Of a stretch of DNA of 64,000 bases, positions 52,081-63,905 are shown piece after piece. A program made the position numbers and the translations under genes. Under the pieces are notes generated by a model, which was not told the DNA's origin, made no database searches, and saw only the letters and a list, made by a program, of their open reading frames with translations. The stretch's first letter is position 1, and each line of letters begins with the position of its first letter. The stretch is from Ypsolopha sequella (taxonomy: Eukaryota; Arthropoda; Insecta; Lepidoptera; Ypsolophidae). The stretch spans positions 1,860,001 to 1,924,000 of the forward strand of contig OW203983.1 of the NCBI GenBank assembly GCA_934047225.1. Reading direction: 5' to 3'.

Positions 52081-53160
52081 TATTCTCTCCTTCGGATAAC
52101 TGGTGGCTTCCTTGCAAGATAGCCACACTGAGCCTGGTTCGTTCCACTCGTAAGGGAGATGACAAAACATTACAAAAGCAACCGCAAGTACTACATTTTG
52201 AAGAAAGTGTAGCGTGTGATAGAATTCCCTAATAATATACTACAAATAATACCCAATATATCCCAATATTTTATATAACAATATTTTAATATCTGAATAT
52301 TTTAATGGATTAATAGTTCGTATCGTAACTTATCAAATTATGAATGTTTAAATATTCACGTTATTTGATCATATCATTCAACGTAATCCTAGTTTAGAAT
52401 ACAAGCGGTCAAGATCATTGCAGAATAAAATATTTAAAAAAAAACATTACTAAAACGGTCGACATGCATGGGATCGTTCTGCTTCAAGTTTCCGGAAACA
52501 TGAAACTACTACGAAAAACAAACACATGTATCTAAATAGTTATCGATATATTGATTGAATTTTTACTATCGATACTACCGAAATCTTAAATCAAACTATT
52601 GATCTTAAAACTAAGCCCGAACTTATTGTCGTAATCGAACGACAAATAAATCGGGCCTCTAAAAAATGAGCTTTTCACATTAATCATTCTCTATGGACTT
52701 ACTCGTAGTGTCTACTGCTCAGACATTAAGTATTGTGTAGTAAAAATTTCGATATCGCGATGTAGAATACCCGTATCGCCATCTGGCGGTGAGTTTTCTT
52801 CAATCAAGTCAATATGATAAAACTACCCAAAACTACCGAATGAAATAATGAAAATTCCGAAAACTACTGTCAGCTATTTTTATCGTAGATCTCCGAATGA
52901 TTTTTTTTGTATGTCATGAATTCTGTTAAAACTGGAAACCTCGCCGCGCTCCGCTTCACTTCGTTCGGCTCCTTATTTTATTTTACATGTAAACCTAACA
53001 CGCTCCTCCTTGCTTCGCTCGTCGTCGCACCTATTTTTGACCAAAGATTTCAAAAGTTTAGATGTGGCCTGGCACCTAAAATCTATTGCATTGTTTTTGA
53101 ATGCGTCAAAGATTTTCAAAAGTAAAGATAAGCCCTTACCGTAGTATGACAGCACCAAAA
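52081..53160. repeat. Repeat B, copy 2, with MITE family 3 fragments at its borders
   Basis: 52081-53096 parallels 43889-44912. GAATGCGTCAAAGATTTTCA (a MITE 3 left end) sits immediately before it (52048) and again immediately after it (53099), about 27 bp of direct repeat. 53041-53096 is the MITE 3 right-end segment, shared with copy 1. Confidence 0.7.
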
Positions 53161-53235
53161 TGGCTATACGGTAAAACTTACGCGCGCGTGAGATTTGGAT
53201 TCTTACAATTGTTATTAGCTACCAGACATTGTTAG

Positions 53236-56200
53236 TAGCACCAGAGGATGTAGAGAAAACTGCCTTTCTGACTGACTCTACGAGTTTACACGTGTGACGT
53301 TTGGACTTCTAAACGCTGCCGCGCCGCTCAAATTTTTCAGAGATTCATGAATAACACTGTTTTACAAGGTATTGAGGTCATGCAAAATTCAAAAGGAGTA
53401 AACCATGTTTATTCGGATATATTGACGACATTACATTAGTATCGGAAACAGTAGAGCAGCTCTCACAGCATCTCAGAAAACTTTTTGAACGTTTTAACGA
53501 GATAGAAATAACAATTAACCTCAGTAAATGTGTATTTGGCCAAACTGAAATTGAATTTTTTGGTTTTATGAAGTATTCACAGAAAGGATACGACCATTAG
53601 AGAACAAGGTCAAGGCTATCACTGAGTACCCAAAACCGGAAACAGTTGAGCAGCTGAGACGATTTTTAGCATCATAGCGCATCTACCGAATGCAGTCGTA
53701 CGAAAAAAAGGATAAAACAAGAATCCAGTGGAATGAAAAGGCAGAGCTAGCATTCGAGCAGTGTATGGTAAGTCTTAAAAACGCCGTTACATTGTCTCAT
53801 CCATTAGCCGACGCACAGATATCTCAAATGACAGATTGTAGTTCAAATTGTGTAGGTGCAGTACTTCAACAAAGGGTTGATAACGACTGGAAACCGCTAG
53901 GATATTTTTCAAAGAAATTATCAGCAGCCCAGAAGAAATATAGTAAGGTAAATGCAGCTATTACCGACCCCTTTAAGCAAATTTTGAAATAGATGATTAT
54001 TATTAAGTGTATTGGTAACTAAAACCGTTTATTTCTTGTTTTTATTTGCAAATATGTATGATATATTGTATTTTTATTATCTTACTAATGAATTAATAGA
54101 AGTTTATCTTAGGAATAATGTATTTTTTGTTTTAGATGTCAATTGTCGCTATTACCGACCCAACCCAATGGTTGTGAAGCTATTACCGATTTTCATGAAT
54201 CTATTGCCGAGCGTAAAGAAATGATACCAAGTCATTTAATAAATCTTTTTATTTGGAAAATATTTTTAGGCATTTTTGGTACAGACATCACATTTTTGGT
54301 ATAGGCATAATTAAGAAAGATAACGAATGACTAAATGATTACATCAAATCATCAGAATCTGACTCAGAATTATAAAAGCATCGGCGTTTTACCAAATCTC
54401 TTGCAAACTTTTAAAATAAAAAAAATTATCATCGAAGCAGGAGTACCCTCGTTGTCAACTTCTTCAATTCCAGAGTATCCAGGTTCTCCTTGAGTTTTTT
54501 TTTTGTTTATTTGTAGTGTTATGATCCACTTACTGTATTTTTAACGAGTTTTTGTTCACCTTTTTTTCATCTTCTTGAGAGCGTCTTCTTGGTTTTTACG
54601 TTTCAGTGCCTCCTTTTGTTCTTTTTTCCTGGTTTCCAGTTTCTTTGTCTGTTTTCTAGTTTCTTTTTCTTCTTTTTCTCGCTCTATTCTTCGTTGATAC
54701 TCCATAAACTCATTAGATATTGCGACTATAGGTATTAACTTTTTGTTCACTTTCTTCTCTGTTTTTTCTTCAAATCTTCATTTGTTTTAGGAAAACGTAA
54801 ATCATTTTTGAATGGTGTTGGAATGTCTTTGAAGGGTGTTGAAATTTTTTGGAATGGTGTGCTCGTACTCAGTATCTCGTCTATCTCTCTAAGTGATGCA
54901 AAATTTTCTTTGGTGCTGTGCTAATTTTTTGCAGATATATTTCCGTCATGCCGTTGGATGAGTCTTTTGTTTCCTTTTTCTCGTTCTGAAATTATTACAG
55001 TAGTGATAGACGTAGAAAACTCAGTATTCGGATTGTCTACTTCAGGCACACACATCACAGCACTATTGCGGTCTCCGTGAGGAGTTGACGTTCGCAATGG
55101 TTGGCCTTCATCTTTTTCATCTCACGATAAATGTTGAATAGGTGTATGAAAGAGCGAAATACAATTTTTATCGATAATATTTGTTTCTTTTGGAACAATT
55201 TCTTCATTCACAATTACTTGAGGTTTTTCAATGTACTGTAGTAATTTGGATTCCTCAATCTCAGCTGATCCTTGGTCTGGTTGTATCGGTAGCAAATCAT
55301 CATGCATTACTTCAAGGTTTAAGATACATACTGATATATAAGATAATACAGGCTGATGGATAGATGGAAAGATAAAATCGGTAATAGGTTCTCATTAATG
55401 CCATTGCCGACTCATGTGGATCGGTAATTAGTGGTCTATTCAGAATATGTGAATCTTTAACCGATCCATGCAAAAAAGGATTGTTTTCTTTTAATGCAAT
55501 CCTTATTCATATTAGGTACTATAAATGAAAGATCTAGTTATTTTGTTTTCTAAATACACACATGTATTGTAAGTTATAAGCGAATTTATAAGTGTTTGTT
55601 TTCAGAGTTTTCATTGATAAATTATACAAAACATTGTAGATGTGTCACAGAAAAAACACGCTTAGTAAATAACAAAGCTTGGGTCGCTAATAAATTATTA
55701 TAGGGTCAGATTACTTCAGATTGAAATAATAATTATAAAAAATTGTTTGATTCGCACTTATTTACAAAAATGAGATAAAACAAAACGTAGCACGTGAGCT
55801 ATTACCGACCCATTGAATAAGTATGGGTCGGTAATAGATGCTACTGTTAAAATGAATGAAGCTATTACCGTTCTATTTTAATTCAAATTATGAGCCGAAA
55901 GTACACCTTAAACAAATAAATAAAGTTTTGAAATGATAAAAACATACTTAAATTGATTTATCTGTCTATTCATAATAAGCTTATATACACTACGTACGCA
56001 AAAAATCACCTAAACAAAAAATATGCGGACTTACTTGTAGGCACAAGGATCAGTATGACACAAACGCCGCACTCGCCGCCGTCACAGAAAATAATAGTTT
56101 TTGTCCCTTTCCCGAATTCCTACGCATATTAACGTAGGTTCATACGATAGACAATAGACATGGGTGTGTTTTCTCGTTTACTCTTTTTAACAGAATTCTT

Positions 56201-56767
56201 ACTAAACGCGAAAAAATGCGAATAAGCTGAATGGGTCGGTAATACCTGCCAAATTTTGATGGGTCGTTGATAGCTGCATTTACCTTACATACATACGACA
56301 GAAAGCTACTAGTAATATACATGGCCGTAGTTTATTTCAGAAATATGTTAGAAGGTAGGGAATTTACGATATTTACAGATCATAAACCACTAACATAATG
56401 CTTTCAATATAAATTATTATAAGTATATAAGCGAATTTACTAGTGACGTACAACATGTGCAAGGTAACTTGAATCCAATAGCTGATGCTTTGTCAAGAAT
56501 TAATTCCATTTATTAATGGTCACTGGTCACTTCCTTGCAAGATAGACATCAAGAGCTTCTACACGGCAAGACCAGGAAAGCATTACAGTTAATATTCTCT
56601 CCTTCGGATAACTGGTGGCTTCCTTGCAAGATAGACACACTGAGCCTGGTTCGTTTCACTCGTAAGGGAGACGACAAAACATTACAAAAGCAACCGCAAG
56701 TACTACATTTTAAAGAAAGTGTAGCGTGTGATAGAATTCCCTAATAATATACTATAAATAATACAGG
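53236..56767 (+). pseudogene. Ty3/gypsy pol remnant 2, split by a pogo-like element
   Basis: 53236-53945 parallels 42874-43572 (about 99 percent by eye), including the same stops GACCATTAG and CATCATAG, and 56286-56767 parallels 43573-44052. Small differences: AACGCTGCCGCGCC against AATGCCGCGCC near the start. RT, RNase H and the ADALSRI linker as in copy 1. The homology ends abruptly at AATAATAC (56767). Non-functional. Confidence 0.85.
53946..56285 (-). mobile_element. Pogo/Tigger-like DNA transposon derivative, 2.34 kb, TA target duplication
   Basis: The uninterrupted gypsy copy reads ATATAGTACATAC; here the TA is duplicated (53944-53945, 56286-56287) around AGGTAAATGCAGCTAT...ATAGCTGCATTTACCT. 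The core TATTACCGACCC or its complement recurs at least ten times inside (about 53960, 54150, 54180, 55376, 55420, 55799, 55827, 55864, 56233, 56260). Minus-strand coding remnants: 55307-55122 (LLPIQPDQGSAEIEESKLL) and 54750-54556, rich in K/E/R (IVAISNEFMEYQRRIEREKE), then an acidic tail SESDSDDL near 54365. This resembles the C-terminal tail of Tigger/pogo transposases. No DDE domain is left. Confidence 0.75.
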
Positions 56768-58140
56768 TGGATAAGTTATTTTGATATTAGTTTCATTGGT
56801 CACAACTATCAACTTGTACAATAGCGCGGTGAATGCCGATTGACAGCTGTGCGTTGCCAGCTGTCTCACAATAAATATTCCTACTTGACAATGATTATTT
56901 AAGATAACAAAATATATGTAATAAAAATCCGTAATAGCTAACAGTCGGCCATCCTATATCCTATATATACAGGGTGGAAAAAATTTAAGGGCCCTGGAGG
57001 GGAACTACCTTAAATCCTTTAGTTAGCTCATTTTACTGAAACGAGACATTCCTTTATTTTTTAAAAGAAACAAAACTGCATATGATCAAAATTTACACAT
57101 TGCACCGCATTAAAAAGCATCCGGCTAACTCTTGGACTATCTTAAGCGGGTTATAATTTTCATGTACATATTGTACATCATCCTCTATTCCAAAAATTTA
57201 CGGCAATTATTACGTATAGTGCGCGCCAATATTTTAGTCGCCTCTGATTGAGTTACGAGTGCAAGCTTGCGCAGGTACAGTCAAGGAAACAATAATATGA
57301 GCGGTTGATTATTAAATGTTTACTATAAGTGGGAAGGTGTACTTGTTGTACCTACCTATTTGATATATATTTATTATTTTAGTGCAATCTTAACTGTTTA
57401 AATAAAACAAACTATTATAAACACCATTTTCCTATATTGTCGCTTTAAAACCCTTTAACGACCGCGAGGCATAACAACAATAATAAACTAATAAACGTAA
57501 CCGGTTACGTTGGTTATGTGGGACTCACGTGTATTATCTATGGGACTCACTGAGTGCCTACCCACTAAGGCACTAAACTCCACCTATGATTGGTTTGGCC
57601 CTTAAGGGTCTTAAAACCATTATCGGAAGCAGCCCTCTTTGGGGTAAAGGCTCGTTGTTAATTACCTACTTATTTTGTAAGTGTTGACAAGCGATATCGT
57701 GATCTAGGATGCTAAAGCGCCATCTAGTTTCGTTAACCACAAATTTAATTAAAATTACACCGTTTCGTATTTTAAAAGGCAGATGGCTTGTGTAATTATG
57801 TACGATAATTTGTAATTAAAAGACATTTAAAAAAAAATCTGATCTTTGGGCAAATCCCTAACTTTTACTTTAAATACATTTATTCGCGTTTCTCAATTGA
57901 CAACTTGTGTAATTCTTTACTTCGCGTATTATAAATAATGACCACAACCGAGAATTCCAGATATGTTTGGGTTTTCCAAATATATATTTTTATTTATTTT
58001 AAAGAAATATAAATTATACATGAAGGCGTATCGGAAACCTTTTGAGGTTTTTATGTACACACAGTTCCAAGACTTGTCTGAAAACATTATTACAACCGTC
58101 TCCTCTACTTAAATAACATTGATATGCGAACATTGATATA
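56768..58140. other. Non-coding, with dispersed repeat blocks
   Basis: 56960-57010 has TATACAGGGTGGAAAAAATT, AAGGGCCCTGGAGGGGAACT, a phrase typical of a lepidopteran dispersed repeat. 57515-57570 holds a small repeat, GGGACTCACGTGTATTATCT / ATGGGACTCACTGAGTGCC. 57700-57730 has AAGCGCCATCTAGTTTCG. No coding frame. Confidence 0.45.
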
Positions 58141-58149
58141 TTGATATAA

Positions 58150-58566
58150 CAGGCTATGCGAATTTTATTTTTGTCACTGTCACTCCAAGCGAAAACACGC
58201 TCAGTGCGAGAGGGGCGGATTCAGGGCGAAAGCGAAAAATGATAGTTTTATAATTTTTATAAAAAAACTAAAATAGCCAAAATTTCAAATATCAAATCTC
58301 TAGTTATTGTTGAAACACACCTAATAAAATATCTTTGATTTCTCTATATGGTTCTTATTCGTCAAATGAGGAGAAATAGTGTGTTTGAAGACCTTATTTC
58401 AACAATTATTTTTATCGAGGAAAACTTATCCAAACATGTTTTCCAATTTCAAAACCCTAGATTATATAGTCAAAATGCAAATACCAGAAATTTGTTAAAA
58501 TTCTCCGTGTATTTCATGAAATACACAGAAAAGAAACAGCTATATTTTTTTCGCATATCGCCTTAA
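58150..58566. mobile_element. Partial copy related to the TTAA element at 7808-9775
   Basis: The right end TTTTTTCGCATATCGCC-TTAA (58547-58566) matches CATATCGCC-TTAA at 9762-9775. The left part holds CGCTCAGTGCGAGAGGGGCG and GATTC, and ACACCTAATAAAATAT at 58318, in the order seen in the arms of the first element. The left terminus was not found. Confidence 0.55.
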
Positions 58567-58831
58567 CTTAAGACTGTACATGAGCCTAGAGCAAGAACAA
58601 CGCCAGACTTTCGAGGATTCGTTTGAAGAAATTCGGATTCTCCTTATATGGAAAAAAATATATTTGATTTATTGATCTTTTATCTAAAGATTCTACTAAT
58701 AAACAATGTATTTAGATTCTTTTGTCAAAAAATAAATGTTGTCCACACTCTTTTTTTATGAATAGAAATATGAAGGGATTCTACTTAAATTAAAACGCTT
58801 GCGCCGCGTTCCGATGCGGACGCGTTTTATA
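58567..58831. other. No recognised feature
   Basis: AT-rich with a short CpG-rich stretch at 58796-58826 (GCGCCGCGTTCCGATGCGGA). Confidence 0.3.
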
Positions 58832-59106
58832 AAATAAGGTATATCGTTTTAGCGCGGCGCAAGCTGTCGCTCGCTATCTGTCGTCATAACTAGTGAACTC
58901 GTGGCGAATGAGCTGCTGGCGATCCTGCAGCAGAAGCTGGATGTGATGGACGAGGTGTCCGCTTTCCAGATTTGCGCTACCAACTTCAGTGAGACTGACA
59001 TCGCGGCTGCAAAGTCGTTGATATATACACCGTGCTGAACAAGCGCGGTGAGATGGTGTCTCGCCGGCGTGACGGGACAAAGAAAAGTGTACGGACTTTG
59101 TCCACA
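58832..59106 (+). pseudogene. Broken copy of a multicopy lepidopteran coding module
   Basis: VVITSELVANELLAILQQKL, DVMDEVSAFQICATNFSETD and IAAAKSLIYT run in one frame; a 1-nt slip near 59030 then gives VLNKRGEMVSRRRDGTKKSV. I associate this DEV..FQICA.NF.E.DI..AK.L.Y pattern with abundant uncharacterised proteins of Lepidoptera that are probably transposon products. The next expected part (SLQDIITLLMETDPDDV) is found at 63740. The first 95 bp recur identically at 63906-64000. Confidence 0.6.
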
Positions 59107-59415
59107 CATTTAGATTATTTATTAACATTTCTTAAGGGGAAGGAAAATACAAACAGAAATAAAATGTCAGCTTTCGGATGATTTTGTTGCAATAATTAGG
59201 TTACGTATAGCCATAGAAAAAATACATGTTTTTGGTTGAACTTTAAGGTATTCATTTTCCACAAACCACGTTAATCGATTCATATTTGTACTGTCAATGA
59301 ATTTTTTTGTAACCCTCTATTGCACACTTCTTATCGATTTTGTTTCAGGTATCGCTTTCGCGATTTTGTTGGTTTTTTTTTAATAAAATTAGTGTGAATG
59401 ATATCTATTCATTAA

Positions 59416-60462
59416 TAGTTCATTAATAATTCATCAACTTAAGAGTATGACATAGCCAAAACAAAAACCAGTTCCGGGCGTGGCTTATTCTATTTTACGA
59501 TAGCGCGCGGGGGGAAATTCGTCCCGGTCTCTAAGCTCGCGTCACCATAGCAAAAATACGAATAGAGTGGACGAGGCAGGGTCAAAAGTAATACGTATTT
59601 TATTTTATCTAATTTATTAGTGTATTTCGATCATCGTCACACGGCATTGATCCTACTTGCTATCACGTCGGGACGTAAATTTATTATGGTCGGCTAAAAG
59701 TGGTTTTTTGAGTGTTTGATTTATCAGTTGACCCTCGGAACATTTCAGACACTCCTTTAGAGATACATAATAATATTGTGACGGTTAATTGTCACCATTA
59801 CCCATTCTTTAAATATTTTTCGCCCGTTGAGCTGGTTTTACACTTGCGGGAAAATAAATTGGACCAAAAATTTCTTTACAAAAATTTTTTACTAATGTTA
59901 TTATTACAAAAAGTGGAAACTAACAAATATTCTCAGAAGGAATGCACCACGTCACTATCTATCTCACTGTAGCCTATATCAATTATGCATCTCTCATTCA
60001 ACCACGTTTAACTGCGTTACTATCTCATTCCAACTCATTTTAAATAGCGTCACTATTTATCTCACTCTAACGCGTGTTAAATGGCATTTCTAATGAACGT
60101 CAAATATTTTTACTGCCCGCCACTCTTTCATTCTAAATTCTAATTATTTTAAAAAATACGCAGCTGCTTTGGTAGTAAAATAGCAATAACTTTTTTTTCA
60201 AAAGTAATACACAGAAATTGCCACATCATTTGAAAAACAATATTTGATGAGCCGTTATTTAAGACAATTTGCAAAACTAACATAGGACATTTTTTTTCAG
60301 GGTGTGGTATCGAACTAACCTAATTACAAAAAATTGCTCATAAATTGGGTTTTTATTTTTCTTCCTGATGTAACAGCATTTCAAGGTTTATTTTTGACTT
60401 TATCAATAGCATGACTATTCAGAGTTGCGCAACAAAAGTTTTATTCTTAGAATTTAGAACTG
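59416..60462. other. Interior of the 4.2-kb element, unidentified open stretch at 59712-59972
   Basis: 59490-59650 is CpG-richer (GTTCCGGGCGTGGCTTATTC, ACGATAGCGCGCGGGGGGAA). 59712-59972 is open and protein-like (FDLSVDPRNISDTPLEIHN, SPVELVLHLRENKLDQKF) but has no ATG and no family I recognise; it could be a transposase relic. Confidence 0.4.
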
Positions 60463-60624
60463 GGGCTCTACCGCGTAATTCTCATTTGTATCAACTTCAA
60501 GCAAATGTATGCGAAATTCAACGCGTGCAAAAGAGATGGCATGTTGGGCGGGCGTCGTCGCACCCACGTCAAATTTCAATCTCAAGTTGATGTTGATGAA
60601 AATGAGAATTACGCGGTAGACCCA
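60463..60624. mobile_element. 162-bp MITE
   Basis: CTCTACCGCGTAATTCTCAT-TTGTATCAACTT faces AAGTTGATGTTGATGAAAATG-AGAATTACGCGGTAGA (parts). The interior is GC-richer (TTGGGCGGGCGTCGTCGCAC). No coding. Confidence 0.8.
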
Positions 60625-60788
60625 CTGGTTAGCTTTGACTCTCAAAAATCTATTCGAATTTATAAAAGTACCATCAACTCGAAGACTATCTACTTTTTGC
60701 TGAGGTCATAATTTGATATTCTGGTCAGTCATGACCTGGCCTACCAGCCTTCCAAGGGAAAGCGTTGACTTTTGGGACACCTGTTTAC

Positions 60789-62575
60789 CCTTGGGATAAA
60801 TCGCCAAGTGTTTAAAATATAGACATTTATTTGTATCATAGTTTGAAATGTTCGGGTTCCTTTACGCAAAATGAAAAAACAAAACTCTTTTAGGATTAAT
60901 TTGTTGTCCCTATGTTTGTCTGTTTGTCCGTTTGTCTAGGCAATTTTTCTGGGTAAAATCAATAAATGCTAATATTTACAGCCCTGTAAAATATACATAT
61001 TATAGCGTTTTTATGGCCTTTTGTTTAACTTTTTCATACAAATTTTCTCCTAATGAAAATATAGAGATCAACACTTCACATAATATTTTGCATTTGAAAG
61101 AAAGCACAGAAAGGAACTGTAGAACAAATAATGTAAAAAATATAAAACCATATCTTTCTATTCTAAAGGGATTAATAATTTACTGTTTGTTCAATGTGGC
61201 GATAGCTTTGTTTATTTTTTTTTTTTTCTTTGTTACAAAGATAACAAGTATTTTCATACAAGGTTTTCCTTAAGGGCTATTTCTCCGAATTTGTAACAAA
61301 ATATTAAGAAATAATTATAACGGTAAAGTACAACTTTTAGCTAAGACAATTTATTGTTAAAAGTTTGCTATATGCATAAACATATATTTTAATGATATTA
61401 TGGTATCTTCAAAATAATTGGTTTTTCCATAAGCGTGATATCAGATTATTTAAGAAATTTACGGCTGGTATCACGACGATGGATAAGCCAATTATTTTAT
61501 TACTATTGTAATATAATTAAAAATATGTTAATGCATACAGCAGACTTTTAACTATAAGTTTTCTTAACTAAAAGTTGTATTTTTACTTATTGAAATTGTA
61601 TTTCTCATCAAGAAGTGCAAGATGACAAGATATTCAAAATAAGTTAATTGATATTGTGAAATGGTTTCAGGTCAAAACAGTTTTCCATGAAACGGTAATT
61701 GTTTATACTTAGCAAAGTGTGTAAACTTAGTCATCTTAACATGAACGACGCCTGTATTTCTCTCTTTTTTATTTCCAGTATAGATAAAAATATACAAACT
61801 TGTTAAACTTTGCGTAAAAACGAGGCAATATTGACGATATCCTGACAGCTATTATGATGGTGTTTTATCAAATTTTGCTTTTTGGGCTGTATAGAGACGT
61901 AGTTAGATGTCACTAGAATATACTCATGAAAAAAGATATGAACAAAATAAGCTGTAGACTTCACATTCGGTTTATACCTATTGTATGAATTTTAAGAAAA
62001 ATACAGGGGTAAAGGGGTAAAGGAAAACCTTGTATTAAACTATTTGTTATCTTAGTAAAAAAATAATTCAAGGAAAAAAATAAACAAAGCTATCGCCACA
62101 TTGAACAGTAGATAATTAATCCCTTTAGAATAGAACAACATGGTTTTCATATTTTTTACATTATTTGTTCAACAATTCCTTTCTGTGTTGACTTTTAAAT
62201 GCAAAATATTATCTCAAGTGTTTATCCCTACATTTTCATAGTGAGAAAATTTTTATGAATAACGTAAAAACCTAAAACGTAATATAAATAAAAACGTCAA
62301 AAGTATGTTTTTACAGCTCTATAGAGGGCCGTTTATATTGGTATTTATTAATTTTACCCAGAAAAAATTGTCTAGACAAACGGACAGACAGACAAACATA
62401 GGGATAACAAATTAATCCTAAAAGAGTTTCATTGTTTTCATTTTGCGTAACAGAACCTGAACATGTACCGACAGGATTATCTACGATCTAATAATTTTGC
62501 CATGCCCTGTAAATATTTCAAAATAAATTTCTATATTTTAAATGCTTGGCGATTTATCCCAAGTAAGTGTACCTA
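60789..62575. repeat. Very large inverted repeat: about 490-bp and 570-bp arms, 730-bp spacer
   Basis: Left arm 60789-61277 and right arm 62005-62575 correspond in reverse complement: CTTGGGATAAATCGCCAAG at both outer ends, TTACGCAAAATGAAAA, TCTTTTAGGATTAATTTGTT, (TGTC/TTTGTC) runs, AGAACAAATAATGTAAAAAA and ATACAAGGTTTTCCTT at the inner ends. Divergence is moderate with indels (about 60960-61050). It is nested within the 4.2-kb element. 60932-61273 is an open but low-complexity frame within the arm. The outer block shares GGTTCC..TACGCAAAATGAAAAAAC with 35538. Confidence 0.75.
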
Positions 62576-63089
62576 TATAATTTGCAAAAAACTTCACTTA
62601 TTGGACCTGAAGTGGTGAGCCAATACTAGAGGGTAATTTCACGAAAAGGTCATTGACCTTTGTTACAGATCTCAGTAAGTATAAGTAAATTAATTTGGGT
62701 TTCAATAACGATCACAAAATTATTCTTTTAGAGTAACATATATTATTTTCCCGCATAAAAGTATGAATTCATTCCAAATTCATTCAGTTTTGTTGTTATG
62801 ACTATGGCACGATGTAGCTAAATCACTCATACGCATATTTTGTTGAGTTTTTAACGGCAGGAATATGATGCTCCTCGAAATATTACTTTATAAAATTAAT
62901 TTCAATGTGTTTTGAAGTAGTTTTGGGAGATATTTATAGCTTGCAAAAAAGGGCACAGGTTCCACGTCTTACGGGCGCCAACGCTAGGCGTAGACTGACA
63001 ATATCTTGCTGCCGCTGACTGCATCAGTGGATTTACGTATTTTTGGAAATAGGGGGTGCTTTTTTTGACCCGAATAACGTGGTATTTGG
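62576..63089. other. No gene recognised
   Basis: Interior right part of the 4.2-kb element. 62950-63060 (CACGTCTTACGGGCGCCAAC, TGCATCAGTGGATTTACGTA) looks like a dispersed repeat. Confidence 0.35.
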
Positions 63090-63345
63090 AAAATGAATAG
63101 ATATCATTCACACTAATTTTATTAAAAAAAAACCAACAAAATCGATAAGAATTGTGCAATAGAGGGTTACAAAAAAATTCATTGACAGTACAAATATGAA
63201 TCGATTAACGTGGTTTGTGGAAAATGAATACCTTAAAGTTCAACCAAAAACATGTATTTTTTCTATGGCTATACGTAACCTAATTATTGCAACAAAATCA
63301 TCCGAAAGCTGACATTTTATTTCTGTTTGTATTTTCGTTCCCCTT

Positions 63346-63665
63346 TATAATTATTTCTTATTGACTTAGTTTACTTAAGTCAAGGTTGCTAACACAGCGC
63401 CCGCAAGTATTGAGGACAAGTTAGTGCCTTCCGGATGACGATATGACTGCCAGCGACACATTGTTAAGCCTAAATAATTGTAGAAACGTCAGTTGGTTTA
63501 GTGCCACTCATGAACATTAACATAATTTATAACATAACATTTAATATTCCTTTTTCTCTTGCAATAACATAACAGTGTAACATTTATATTTAATTAATTA
63601 AACATTATTAACTTAACAATTAACAATTCATTTCCACTATTATCCTACCAAGGCACACTGGACTC
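63346..63665. other. No recognised feature
   Basis: Flank of the 4.2-kb element; AT-rich after 63480. Confidence 0.3.
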
Positions 63666-63860
63666 GTGGTATCGGTCGGTCATCGCGTTCGGATCACGAG
63701 TACCTTCTGTAAGGGAGAGCTAGTCCGATTAGTCCCTACCCTTACAAAGAGCCTGCAGGATATTATCACGCTGCTCATGGAGACCGACCCTGACGACGTG
63801 CAGTGGCGTGCACAGAACTTTTTTCCGGAAAAGCAATCAGAAGGTCAAGTACGACAATAA
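63666..63860 (+). pseudogene. Further fragment of the multicopy module (ETDPDDV part)
   Basis: KSLQDIITLLMETDPDDVQ is the downstream section expected after RRRDGTKKSV of 58832-59106 in this family. After DDV the usual continuation is missing and CAGTGGCGTGCACAGAAC follows. Upstream text (63666-63740) does not match. A fragment only. Confidence 0.5.
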
Positions 63861-63905
63861 AAAAAAAATGAAAAAATTTAAATAACACTTTGAAAAAAAA
63901 AGGTT

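Larger units (their letters stand above)
59134..63345. mobile_element. 4.2-kb element with about 260-280-bp terminal inverted repeats
   Basis: Left arm 59134-59415 and right arm 63090-63345 are reverse complements (AAGTCATCCGAAAGCTGACA-type blocks; AACCACGTTAATCGATTCAT / ATGAATCGATTAACGTGGTT; GAATGATATCTATTCATT / AATGAATAGATATCATTC). The left arm has 26 extra bases, about 59340-59365, between two CGATTTTGTT copies, lost from the right arm. It sits beside a split coding module. No transposase identified; the interior holds other repeats. Confidence 0.75.

Noticed and set aside
55122..55307. Stand-alone small gene on the minus strand
   Set aside because: It lies inside the pogo-like element together with the K/E-rich and acidic pieces, so it is part of a decayed transposase tail.
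61199..61230. T16 run with an open frame (60932-61273) taken as a membrane protein
   Set aside because: The frame is inside an arm of the inverted repeat, the hydrophobic stretch is poly-Phe from poly-T, and the other arm does not keep it open.
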